A stretch of 13,078 nucleotides of DNA, from positions 1 through 13,078 of the forward strand of contig CALDGV010000676.1 of assembly GCA_937941745.1 (NCBI GenBank). The letters run 5' to 3'. Under the pieces are notes generated by a model. That model did not search any database and was not told where the DNA came from. It saw nothing but the letters and a program-made list of their open reading frames with translations. Position 1 is the first letter of the stretch; the number at the start of each line of letters is the position of its first letter. This document shows positions 1 through 6,589 of this stretch, piece by piece. A program made the position numbers and the translations under genes. The DNA comes from an uncultured Prosthecobacter sp. (GTDB taxonomy: Bacteria > Verrucomicrobiota > Verrucomicrobiia > Verrucomicrobiales > Verrucomicrobiaceae).

Positions 1-319
1 CTAGGCGCTGATGCACCACGGAGGCATGAAAACTGCCGAAGTCTGTGGTATAGCCAAAGTCCACCTCGCCTCGTTCTTCCAGCCTCTTGATCTTTTCTTC
101 ACCCAGGAAGCCATAGGCCAGACGGCGGGTGTCTTCAGCTGTGAGCACCGCGCCGTTGTGCCAGATGGGACTGAGCGTGCCGTAGCGTCGCCAGATAGGC
201 TGGCAGGCAGTGGCCAGGTGCAGGTCCGAAGCATCGTACTGCATGCAGAAGCGGAGGTAATCATCCACGGAGCCCAGCACGGGCACGAGATCTTGCGGTT
301 GTTCGGCTTGGTCAGACAT
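1..319 (-). CDS. pilT: PilT-like twitching-motility / type IV pilus retraction ATPase, N-terminal fragment
   Basis: Only the first 106 codons are present; the gene runs off the left edge of the window. PilT-family ATPases are cytoplasmic hexamers that power retraction of type IV pili. The fragment shows the N-terminal PAS-like domain of PilT/PilU proteins: the signature DASDLHLA at residues 29-36, a P-x-x-R-x-G-x-L segment at about 41-49, LTAEDTRRLAY at 59-69 and LEERGEVDFGY at 80-90, which leads into the usual F-H-A-S-V strand. The Walker motifs would lie beyond the edge, so PilT cannot be told from PilU or another GspE-like paralogue. The ATG at 319 overlaps the stop of the upstream small membrane protein in the 8-base string ATGTCTGA, which suggests translational coupling. 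No Shine-Dalgarno is visible. The family call is firm; the exact paralogue is inferred. Confidence 0.85.
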   Translation of the reverse strand, partial: MSDQAEQPQDLVPVLGSVDDYLRFCMQYDASDLHLATACQPIWRRYGTLSPIWHNGAVLTAEDTRRLAYGFLGEEKIKRLEERGEVDFGYTTDFGSFHASVVHQRL

Positions 320-740
320 GGGGAGGTAAATCGTCAGTCACGGGCGGGGCGCCTGCTGAATGGGAAAAGTGGTTGGTCAGGTAGGATTGAAGGAACTGGG
401 TGCCGTATTTCAGCGCCGTCTGCCGCGCCATGCCGAGCACGGGCTGCATCAACAGTGCTAAAAACCCATTTTTTCTATCGGAAGCACCTGAGATGTCACG
501 ATCAAATTTCCCTCGTCGTGACGGCATCAGCGTGCGCCATAGGATCAGGCCACCAACGCCCGCCGCTGCGATCCAGGCCCAAGTGTGCTGCTGGACAGAC
601 TGACGCAGCAGTTCCTTCGGGTTCCAGGCCTCTGAAGCGAGGTGCACATGCGTGCCGAGCAGCTGGCGCGCCTCTTCAAGATCCCGCAGCGCCTGCTGTT
701 TCGGAGTGAGTCTTACTGGGGATGGTTGCCGCTGAGCCAT
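312..740 (-). CDS. Small single-helix membrane protein, YqjK-like position
   Basis: This 142-residue protein has one probable membrane helix at about residues 53-71 (from WAWIAAAGVGG onward). It is preceded by a charged helical segment at about 12-28 and followed by a basic stretch (SRRGKFDR). I do not recognise a catalytic motif. It is the third member of a set that also holds a DUF883/YqjD-like and a YqjE-like protein, the order seen in the E. coli yqjD-yqjE-yqjK cluster, so a YqjK-like role is inferred from position, size and topology rather than from sequence identity. Its start (ATG at 740) lies 28 bases inside the upstream yqjE-like gene, and its stop overlaps the start of the pilT-like gene. 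The C-terminal 40 residues are polar and look disordered. In E. coli this cluster is linked to stationary phase and stress; function here is unknown. Confidence 0.7.
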   Translation of the reverse strand: MAQRQPSPVRLTPKQQALRDLEEARQLLGTHVHLASEAWNPKELLRQSVQQHTWAWIAAAGVGGLILWRTLMPSRRGKFDRDISGASDRKNGFLALLMQPVLGMARQTALKYGTQFLQSYLTNHFSHSAGAPPVTDDLPPHV

Positions 741-1096
741 TCGCGATCGCGTTGGAATTGCCGGAAGGTTTCCTCAAAAACCTGCAGCCGCCGCAGGATG
801 CTGCGGACTCTGAGGAGGAATGCCAGACCGAAGAGCAAATGCGCGCCTGCCGCGCCCAGGGCCACTTTCCACCATGGCCAGCCCTGGGTCTGAGCCACGA
901 GCCAGACCAGTGCTGGCACGGCAAGCAGCCAGCCGCAGAAGAGCAGGCCGGCAGCGATGGCCGAAAGGACCAGCAGCGAAGTAAATTTTACTCCTGCCTC
1001 CTGGGCCTCGATTTGCAGGAGCCGTCCACGAGCCTCGCCATACAAGGCCAGAGCGCGCAACAGCGACTTCAGGCGGGAGACTTCCAGGTCCATCAT
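713..1096 (-). CDS. YqjE-like phage-holin superfamily III membrane protein
   Basis: This 127-residue integral membrane protein has two strong hydrophobic segments at about residues 37-68 and 75-97. Around them are an amphipathic N-terminal helix (VSRLKSLLRALALYGEARGR) and a basic C-terminal helix (RVRSILRRLQVFEE). The layout matches the YqjE/DUF1469 (Phage_holin_3_6) family. Despite the name, these are chromosomal inner-membrane proteins without a known lytic role. ATG codons occur at 1096 and 1093; I chose the first. A weak Shine-Dalgarno (AGGAAG) stands about 10 bases upstream, one of very few in this window. The 28-base overlap with the next gene indicates co-translation. Partners are likely the DUF883 protein upstream and the YqjK-like protein downstream, perhaps as a membrane complex (inferred). 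Confidence 0.8.
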   Translation of the reverse strand: MMDLEVSRLKSLLRALALYGEARGRLLQIEAQEAGVKFTSLLVLSAIAAGLLFCGWLLAVPALVWLVAQTQGWPWWKVALGAAGAHLLFGLAFLLRVRSILRRLQVFEETFRQFQRDREWLSGNHPQ

Positions 1097-1150
1097 GCTG
1101 GGGGCGCTTCCTGGGGGTGAGGCAGTTTTAGAAATCGGTATCAGCTACGC

Positions 1151-1540
1151 TTAGCGGCGGAGAATGAGTCCGACCAGGACGCCGACACCGAATGCGGTGA
1201 GCAGTGCCTGCCGCGGTTTTTCGCGTGCCAGGGTTTCAGCCTCGGTCATGAAGCTCTCATAAGTCTGTTTGGCCTGGCCCAGGGCTTCGTCGGCATAGGC
1301 TCGCAGGTCTTCCGTCTTGTCGTGCAGCTCCGATTTGATTTCTGCCGCCTTTTGTCCAGCGCTGGACTTGATCTGATGTGCCCGGGACTCCGCAGCATGA
1401 CGCAGTTCGGTGGCTTTCTGGGCTGCTGCCGCCCGCAGTTCTTCTGCGGCCTTCAGGGCACTGGCTTTCGCAGCCTGAAAGGGATCATTGGTCGGAGCTG
1501 CGCTGAAACCAAGGTCAGGAAGAGGAGTGGAGTCGCTCAT
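1151..1540 (-). CDS. DUF883/YqjD-like membrane-anchored helical protein
   Basis: This 129-residue protein has a long charged alanine-rich helix (about residues 22-107) and a C-terminal membrane anchor, from QALLTAFGVG to the final LILRR. That anchor, a glycine-rich helix ending in two arginines after an EKPR turn, is typical of the DUF883 family. The E. coli members YqjD, ElaB and YgaM are inner-membrane proteins made in stationary phase, and YqjD and ElaB bind ribosomes. Residues 40-105 can be written as six 11-residue repeats with an aliphatic or alanine at position 7 and usually a basic residue at 8, as in LEA or apolipoprotein helices. The frame is open further upstream to a possible start at 1663, but that would overlap the pseudouridine synthase gene and add a segment with no family features; ATG at 1540 gives the normal DUF883 length. 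No Shine-Dalgarno is seen. Confidence 0.85.
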   Translation of the reverse strand: MSDSTPLPDLGFSAAPTNDPFQAAKASALKAAEELRAAAAQKATELRHAAESRAHQIKSSAGQKAAEIKSELHDKTEDLRAYADEALGQAKQTYESFMTEAETLAREKPRQALLTAFGVGVLVGLILRR

Positions 1541-1569
1541 GGCAGAAGAAGGATTTGAATTGGGATTTA

Positions 1570-1582
1570 AGGCGAAGCGCCT
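1570..1582 (-). other. Short perfect hairpin between the pseudouridine synthase and DUF883 genes
   Basis: In the 70-base gap, AGGCG and CGCCT form a 5-bp stem with a 3-base loop, upstream of the DUF883 start. A T6 run in the minus-strand transcript lies before this hairpin, not after it, so it is not a standard intrinsic terminator. It may be an mRNA leader element or chance. Confidence 0.2.
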
Positions 1583-1610
1583 GCGATGGCGAGGGAAAAA
1601 AGCCGCCAGT

Positions 1611-2498
1611 TCAAACCTCGCTTGGCAGCAGACGCGCCAGTTCGGCAGGCAGTGGGGATTCAAAGGTCATTTCCTCTTCCGACACCGGATGAAGGATCTT
1701 CAAGCGCACCGCATGCAGCGCCAGCCGCCGGGCGGGGTTCGACTTGGCACCATATTTGGGATCTCCCACTACGGGGCAGCCTGCTTCTGCCAGCTGCACT
1801 CGGATCTGGTGCCGGCGTCCTGTGCCCAGGGTCAGCTCCACGAGGGTCCGGCCCATGCCGTGCCTGAGGACTCGGTAATGCGTCACCGCCTCTCGAGCTC
1901 CTGGGCCGGCGCCGTGGCGGACAAACACCCGGTGAGGCTGGCTTTCATCCAGGTAATGCCGAAGGGTGCCAGACTGCGCGGGTGGCTCACCCTCCACAAG
2001 GGCCTGATAACGTTTTTCGTAGCTCTGCCACTGGCTTTGCAGTGTCTCTTTGGCTTCCTCCGTCTTGGCAAAAAGCAGCACTCCTGAGGTCTCGCGGTCC
2101 AGTCGGTGCACGATCCAAACGCGCGCCTTGCCGCTGTGAGCCGCATCCCGGCAGTAATGAGTCAGGTAGGAGTAGGCGGTGCGTTCTTTTTCGCTTTCCG
2201 TCGCGATGGTCAGCAGGCCGGCCGGTTTATGCACCACCAGGATCTCCTCGTCCTCGTGCAGGATCGTCAGGCCTTCCGGCAGATCCTCCGCAGGCGGCGG
2301 AGGGGCTTTCCCGGGCACAATGCTGACCTTGTCGCCTGCCTGCAGCGCATGGTCGTGGCGGGTGATCACCTGCTCGTTGACCCGCACGCCGCCAAACTTC
2401 AGCCATTGCTTCACCTTGGTCCGTTTTACCTCTGGCCATGCGGCCAGGAGGAAAGGCAGCAGTGCCTGGGGCTCGGGGACGGTCTTTGCGGGAATCAT
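1611..2498 (-). CDS. RluA-family RNA pseudouridine synthase with N-terminal S4 domain
   Basis: It converts uridine to pseudouridine in RNA (rRNA or tRNA; target not predictable here). With the ATG at 2498 it is 295 residues. An S4 RNA-binding domain spans about residues 10-62 (including KQWLKFGGVRVNEQ at 30-43), followed by a proline-rich linker and the catalytic domain from about 78. The catalytic motif HRLDRETSG is at 131-139, with Asp134 the expected nucleophile. The conserved RHQIRVQLA lies at 229-237, followed by GDPKYG at 245-250. Size and S4 domain are as in RluC and RluD. A TTG at 2534 in the same frame would add 12 residues with no family features, so I prefer the ATG. The gene is transcribed away from the release-factor-like gene, and the 60 bases between them must hold both promoters. 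It may head the run to the pilT-like gene. Confidence 0.92.
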   Translation of the reverse strand: MIPAKTVPEPQALLPFLLAAWPEVKRTKVKQWLKFGGVRVNEQVITRHDHALQAGDKVSIVPGKAPPPPAEDLPEGLTILHEDEEILVVHKPAGLLTIATESEKERTAYSYLTHYCRDAAHSGKARVWIVHRLDRETSGVLLFAKTEEAKETLQSQWQSYEKRYQALVEGEPPAQSGTLRHYLDESQPHRVFVRHGAGPGAREAVTHYRVLRHGMGRTLVELTLGTGRRHQIRVQLAEAGCPVVGDPKYGAKSNPARRLALHAVRLKILHPVSEEEMTFESPLPAELARLLPSEV

Positions 2499-2558
2499 TT
2501 CCCAGCCCGTAGTGTGCCGGGGCTGGCACGTCAAACCTCTTCATGCTATCTCCCCGCC

Positions 2559-2957
2559 ATGCCTCTTCCTGATCATGATGCGCTGGCCCGGCGGATGAAA
2601 AAGCTCGGCATCCGTGAGGATGACCTGGAGGAGGACTTCGTGCGCGGCACCGGCCCTGGTGGTCAGAAGATCAACAAGACCTCCTCCACCGTGCAGTTGC
2701 GCCACCTGCCCACCGGTCTCGAAATCCGCTGCCAGCGTGAGCGCTCCCAGGTCATGAACCGTCACTGGGCTCGTGTCGAACTGTGCGAGCGGCTTGAAAA
2801 AGCCCTCTCCGAAGCACGCCTCGCAGTTCAGAATGAGCGTGAAAAGACCCGTCGGCAAAACCGCCCTCGTCCGCGCGGCTTGAAGCAGCGCATCCTCAAA
2901 TCAAAAAAGCAACGCGGTGAGGTGAAGAAGGGCCGGGGGCGGGTGAGTGAAGACTGA
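2559..2957 (+). CDS. GGQ-motif peptide-chain release-factor-like protein (ribosome rescue, ArfB/MTRFR type)
   Basis: This 132-residue protein consists of the catalytic domain 3 of class I release factors without codon-recognition domains. The motif GTGPGGQKINKTSS is at 30-43, with GGQ at 34-36, the loop that drives peptidyl-tRNA hydrolysis in the ribosome. A C-R-x-E-R-S-Q segment follows at 58-64, and a lysine/arginine-rich tail from about 93 to the end. This is the layout of ArfB (YaeJ) and mitochondrial MTRFR/C12orf65, which free stalled ribosomes; the basic tail of ArfB enters the empty mRNA channel. PrfH is a less likely alternative. ATG at 2559 gives the expected domain boundary; the frame is open upstream, but that part is antisense to the pseudouridine synthase gene. 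No Shine-Dalgarno is present. Role in rescue is inferred from the family. Confidence 0.88.
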   Translation: MPLPDHDALARRMKKLGIREDDLEEDFVRGTGPGGQKINKTSSTVQLRHLPTGLEIRCQRERSQVMNRHWARVELCERLEKALSEARLAVQNEREKTRRQNRPRPRGLKQRILKSKKQRGEVKKGRGRVSED

Positions 2958-3001
2958 TTGATCCCCCGGGGCCGACCAGCGACCTCAGGGGCAGGAAGAT
3001 G

Positions 3002-4159
3002 TCAGATCCGGTTTCTTTTCCGGTATTCGCCAGGGGTGATGCCGAAGCGTTTTCGGAAGGCTTCCGCCATGTACTGAGGATGCTTGAACCCGGCACGATC
3101 GGCGATGGCATCCAGCGTCAGGTCTGTCTGAGACAGCAGCTTTTCCACCAGACCAAAGCGGATGCGGATCAACTCATCCCCAGGACTGCGGCCCACAGAC
3201 GCCTTCATGCGGCGCTCCAGTGCGCTTCGCGACAGGGCTACTTCACGTGCGACTTCATCCACACCAACGCCTTCGGCGGCTTTTTGCCGGATGAAGTGGA
3301 GTGCTCGTGCGATGCGCTCATCCTCCACGGCCACAATGTCGGAGGATTGGCGCACCACGACATCCCCAGGAGAAAGCAGCGTTTCCTTCGGCGGAGCCTT
3401 TTTTTATGCCATTCAGTCATCCAGGAACTTTGCCGCCTGATAGCCGGCATGCTGGCCGCGCAGTTGCACGCTGGAAAGAGGCGGCCAGGCAGTTTCGCAA
3501 AGGGTCTTGTCATTCTCAGCGCCGACCACGGCCAGTTCCTCCGGCACTCGCAGGCCGGCCCGCCGTGCGGCATCAAGCATCCAAAATCCAAGCTGGTCGT
3601 TGGTGGTAAAAACGGCGCAGGGCTTTTCCAGTGAAGTGAGCCAGTCGGCTAGACGACGCTGGTGCTGGTCCCAGCGTGGCCGGTTCCCAGCTTCGGGGGC
3701 ATATTCGAAGAGATCACAGGTGCAGCCATGCTTCTGCAGGGTGTCGCGGAAGCTTTCCCAGCGCTGGACGAAGAAGCGTTCCGAGGTGTCCAGCCCACAG
3801 GCAAACTTGCGGAAGCCACGGTCCAGGAAATGTCGGGCCACACGCTCGCCAACGATGTGGTTGTCCATGCCGACAAAAGGGAAGGGGTGCTTCAGCACGG
3901 TGGTGCGCAGTTCAATGACCGGCAGCCGGGTCGCCTTAAGCTGGCGCAGCAGACCGGCGTCCACCGTGCGAGCCAGGATGCCATCCCCGGGCCAGTCCTT
4001 CAGCCAGTCGGGAAAGCTTGAGCGCAGGTCGCGCGGTTCCAGATAAAGCGACCAGGGGCCGTGCTCTGCCACGTAGCGCCGGATGCCGCGCACAATGTCT
4101 CGCCCATAGGAGCGGGAGGTGTCCACCAGCACGGCGACCTGTGGGATGTCGGCATTCAT
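3002..4159 (-). pseudogene. XylR-family transcriptional regulator (LacI-like sensor + AraC HTH), interrupted by two in-frame stops
   Basis: The 1158 bases encode a normal-length XylR-type sugar regulator in two open parts. The first (4159 to 3413, 248 residues, ATG start) is a LacI/periplasmic-binding-like sensor opening with PQVAVLVDTSRSYGRDIVRG and containing FTTNDQLGF and an ELAVVGAEND strand. It ends at TGA (3415-3413). The second (3358 to 3002, 118 residues) is a complete AraC-type domain with two helix-turn-helices (VDEVAREVALSRSALERR; LDAIADRAGFKHPQYMAEAF) and the usual RQSSDIVAVED linker. Both parts are in one frame, but TGA and TAA (3406-3404) stand between them. In the frame used between the stops the codons read L-N-G-I-K-K, as expected of the family linker. 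So a small deletion (1 or 4 bases) before the TGA and one extra A in the A7 tract (3405-3399) explain the break. It may be a fresh pseudogene, a sequencing error, or a slippage-decoded gene. It starts 7 bases after acpS. Confidence 0.85.
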
Positions 4160-4166
4160 AGGCCGA

Positions 4167-4547
4167 CTAAACCAGGATCACCTGCGCCATCGCAAGCTCC
4201 TGAGTGTGGGTGATCGAAAGCAGGCTTCCGCTGCTGCCCAGACGCTGGGCGTGGGCCTGGGCCTCGCCATGCAGGAGGAGTACAGGCCTGCCCGAATCCT
4301 CGCGCAGGACCTCGATCTGCCGCCAGTCCACGCCCTGAGCCCAGAGGCCGGTTCCGATCGCTTTTGCGGCGGCCTCCTTGGCGGCGAAACGTGCGGCAAA
4401 GTGCATCGCTGGATCCGCGCAAGATTCACAGTAGGTGATTTCGCCTGCCGTGAAGGTGCGCTCCTTGAAGCGTTGACCGTGCCTCTCCAGCAGGCTGCGG
4501 ATGCGGCCGACTTCCACGAGGTCGATGCCGAGGCCTTTCGGAGTCAT
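4167..4547 (-). CDS. acpS: Holo-[acyl-carrier-protein] synthase
   Basis: AcpS moves 4'-phosphopantetheine from CoA to a serine of acyl carrier protein, activating it for fatty acid synthesis in the cytosol. The 126-residue length is normal for the trimeric AcpS class. The N-terminal GIDLVEVGRI carries the metal-binding Asp9, and FAAKEAAAKA holds Glu58, matching Asp8 and Glu57-type residues of the family. The end LSITHTQELAMAQVIL is the usual closing strand. Its ATG overlaps the pdxJ stop as ATGA (4547-4544), so it is probably translated by coupling; the pdxJ-acpS pair is conserved widely, including in E. coli. No independent promoter or Shine-Dalgarno is visible. Every expected residue is present. 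Confidence 0.96.
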   Translation of the reverse strand: MTPKGLGIDLVEVGRIRSLLERHGQRFKERTFTAGEITYCESCADPAMHFAARFAAKEAAAKAIGTGLWAQGVDWRQIEVLREDSGRPVLLLHGEAQAHAQRLGSSGSLLSITHTQELAMAQVILV

Positions 4548-5296
4548 GACAGATGAGGGTAGGCCTTCATGGCTGCCAGCATCTCCTGAATGGCGGTGCG
4601 CAGGCCGACAAAAATCGACCGGGCCACGATGCTGTGGCCGATGTTCAGCTCCACCAGATGTGGCACGATGAAGAGTTCCGGCAGGTTTTTGGTGGTCAGG
4701 CCATGCCCGGCATTCACCTGCAGGCCGAGGCTGTGGGCCAGTTCGGCAGCAGCCTTCAAACGCTGGGCTTCCGCCTGGCGTTTTTCCCCGAGTTCGTTCG
4801 CAAAGGTGCCCGTGTGCAGTTCGATCATGCTGGCACCGATTTCCTGGGAGGCACGCACCTGGTCGAGGTCTGGATCAATGAACATGCTGACGCGTGTGCC
4901 GTTGGCTTCCAGGGCCGCCACACTGGCTTTCAGCGCACCTTTTTGGCCTACGACATCCAGCCCGCCCTCGGTGGTGACCTCCTCCCTGTTTTCGGGCACC
5001 ATGCAGACGAAGTCAGGCTTCACCCGCAGGGCGATGTCGAGGATCTCAGGCGTGTTGCCCATCTCCAGGTTGAGCAGGGTCTGAATCTCGCGGCGCAGCA
5101 GAAAAACATCCTCATCCAAAATGTGACGGCGGTCGGCACGCAGATGCACGGTGATGGAGTGCGCTCCCGCCGCCTCTGCCTCCTGGGCGGCCTGCAGGAT
5201 GGAGGGTTCGACATTGTGCGCGCCGAGCATGGTCCGGTAACGGGCCTGACGCAGGGTGGCGACGTGGTCAATATTGACACCAAGATGAAGGGACAT
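4544..5296 (-). CDS. pdxJ: Pyridoxine 5'-phosphate synthase
   Basis: PdxJ condenses 3-amino-2-oxopropyl phosphate (1-amino-acetone 3-phosphate) with 1-deoxy-D-xylulose 5-phosphate to make pyridoxine 5'-phosphate, the ring-closing step of DXP-dependent vitamin B6 synthesis. The 250-residue TIM-barrel protein begins [18 protein letters not shown], which fits the family N-terminus. His51 (in [11 protein letters not shown]), Glu78 (in NLEMG) and His198 (in NAGHGL) correspond to E. coli His45, Glu72 and His193. [14 protein letters not shown] and [12 protein letters not shown] are further strong matches. The frame is open to 5620, but the ATG at 5296 gives the family start and the upstream part has no similarity. 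The gene is divergent from moxR across 208 bases and heads an operon with acpS and the broken xylR. Confidence 0.97.
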   Translation of the reverse strand: MSLHLGVNIDHVATLRQARYRTMLGAHNVEPSILQAAQEAEAAGAHSITVHLRADRRHILDEDVFLLRREIQTLLNLEMGNTPEILDIALRVKPDFVCMVPENREEVTTEGGLDVVGQKGALKASVAALEANGTRVSMFIDPDLDQVRASQEIGASMIELHTGTFANELGEKRQAEAQRLKAAAELAHSLGLQVNAGHGLTTKNLPELFIVPHLVELNIGHSIVARSIFVGLRTAIQEMLAAMKAYPHLS

Positions 5297-5340
5297 GGCT
5301 GGGCGGAATAGAAAGGGTTGGAGCGAGAAATCACCGAGCC

Positions 5341-5354
5341 TGCCCCCCGGGGCA
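5341..5354. repeat. GC-rich palindrome in the pdxJ-moxR intergenic region
   Basis: TGCCCC and GGGGCA flank a 2-base centre, a perfect 6-bp inverted repeat. It lies about 45 bases upstream of the pdxJ start and inside the divergent promoter region. It could be an operator or a leader hairpin; no trailing T run supports termination. Confidence 0.3.
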
Positions 5355-5392
5355 AGGGGCATCTGGGGGGAAATCCGTATGCACATGATCGA

Positions 5393-5408
5393 AACCTTGC
5401 CGAAGGTT
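5393..5408. repeat. Inverted repeat AACCTT-GCCG-AAGGTT in the pdxJ-moxR intergenic region
   Basis: Two perfect 6-base arms surround a 4-base loop, extendable to 8 bases with one mismatch. It stands about 97 bases before the moxR start and the same distance from the pdxJ start. It is a candidate regulator site or RNA hairpin; no known motif is recognised. Confidence 0.3.
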
Positions 5409-5504
5409 CCTGAAAAGGGCGTGGAACTGTGGAAAGAACCCTGCTTGACTGCTCGTGATTCAAGCCGCCCTCTGGACCCGATTTCCGCCCCCAAACCCTC
5501 CCCC

Positions 5505-6506
5505 ATGTCCGATACCGCCGCCGCTGCCGCCCTCGTCAATGGTTTCAACAAACTCAAAACAGCCCTGAGCAGGCGCATCGTGGGGCAGGAGGCTGTGATC
5601 GAGCAGGTCTTCATCGCCATCTGCGCAGGTGGTCACAGCCTTCTGGAAGGCGTGCCCGGTCTGGCCAAGACACTGCTGGTGAAGTCCCTTGCGGACGCCA
5701 TGCACCTCAGCTTCCGCCGCATTCAGTTCACACCGGATCTCATGCCGGCGGACATCACGGGCACGGAAATCATCCAGGAAGATCCCGAGACGGGCCGCAG
5801 GAGGCTCGTCTTCATGCAGGGACCGATCTTCTCCCAGATCATCCTGGCGGATGAAATCAACCGCACGCCTCCCAAAACCCAGGCCGCCCTGCTCGAAGCT
5901 ATGCAGGAAAAGCATGTCACGGTGGGGCAGGAGACCTTTGAGCTGCCCAAGCCCTTCTTTGTCCTCGCCACGCAGAACCCGATCGAGCAGGAAGGCACCT
6001 ATCCCCTGCCTGAAGCGCAAAAAGATCGCTTCCTCTTCCTCATCAAGGTCGATTACCCCACCCGCGAGCACGAGCGTGAAATCGTGGCCCGCACCACTGG
6101 CGGCATGCAGGAGGAGATCGAGGCTGTCCTCACCGCTGAGGAAATCCAGGCTGCCCAGCAGCTCGCCCGCAAGGTGCCGGTGCCAGATCATGTGACGGAT
6201 TTCGTGCTCGACCTAGTTCGTGCCACGCGTCCGACCGAGCCTGATGCGCTGCCTTACGTCAAAGAGATGCTCAGCTGGGGGGCCGGGCCTCGTGCCAGCC
6301 AGATGCTGGTGCTCGCAGGCAAGGTGCGTGCGCTTCTGCAAGGCCGCACCCATGTCACCACCGATGATATTGAAGCTCTCGCCCTCCCCGCGCTGCGCCA
6401 CCGTCTAGTTCCCACCTTCCATGCCGAAGCTGAAGGTATCACGGTGGACATGATCGTGAAGGAACTGATCCAGAAGGTGAAAAAGGCAGGTGTGAAGGCG
6501 CTGTGA
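5505..6506 (+). CDS. moxR: MoxR-family AAA+ ATPase
   Basis: MoxR ATPases are cytoplasmic hexameric chaperones that act with VWA-domain partners to assemble or activate protein complexes. The 333-residue protein has the AAA_3 domain with Walker A GVPGLAKT at 49-56, Walker B IILADE at 112-117 followed by [18 protein letters not shown], and sensor 1 in [20 protein letters not shown]. The C-terminal lid holds [11 protein letters not shown] and the [19 protein letters not shown] helix pair. All are diagnostic of the family. I chose the ATG at 5505 because it gives the usual short lead before IVGQE. An in-frame ATG at 5379 would add 42 residues and has a G6A3 purine run 8 bases upstream, whereas 5505 has no Shine-Dalgarno. 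It is the first gene of the four-gene plus-strand operon and the likely energy source for the VWA proteins downstream. Confidence 0.95.
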   Translation: MSDTAAAAALVNGFNKLKTALSRRIVGQEAVIEQVFIAICAGGHSLLEGVPGLAKTLLVKSLADAMHLSFRRIQFTPDLMPADITGTEIIQEDPETGRRRLVFMQGPIFSQIILADEINRTPPKTQAALLEAMQEKHVTVGQETFELPKPFFVLATQNPIEQEGTYPLPEAQKDRFLFLIKVDYPTREHEREIVARTTGGMQEEIEAVLTAEEIQAAQQLARKVPVPDHVTDFVLDLVRATRPTEPDALPYVKEMLSWGAGPRASQMLVLAGKVRALLQGRTHVTTDDIEALALPALRHRLVPTFHAEAEGITVDMIVKELIQKVKKAGVKAL

Positions 6507-6589
6507 AACTCTGAAGAAGCGGCTCACGGGATAGGCCAGATTTGGTTCGATCCCAGCATCCCGCGAATCCTGCCGAAGAAAGCCTGCGA

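Noticed and set aside
11..709. Plus-strand open frame of 232 codons over the pilT-like and yqjK-like genes
   Set aside because: Both minus-strand genes are supported by motifs, topology and overlap pattern, and the plus-strand product has no features.
742..751. Perfect 10-base palindrome CGCGATCGCG, like the cyanobacterial HIP1 core
   Set aside because: I noticed it only once in the window, just upstream of the yqjK-like start inside coding sequence; a single copy gives no support for a repeat family.
713..1096. Holin-superfamily protein as a sign of a prophage
   Set aside because: The family name is historical; neighbours are YqjD-like and YqjK-like chromosomal genes and no phage gene is present.
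2958..3001. CCCCGGGG-containing stretch between convergent release-factor and xylR genes as a bidirectional terminator
   Set aside because: No convincing stem with a T run on either strand could be drawn in the 44 bases.
5297..5620. Possible 108-codon N-terminal extension of PdxJ
   Set aside because: The family starts at the LGVNIDH segment; the extension crosses the divergent promoter region and the moxR start.
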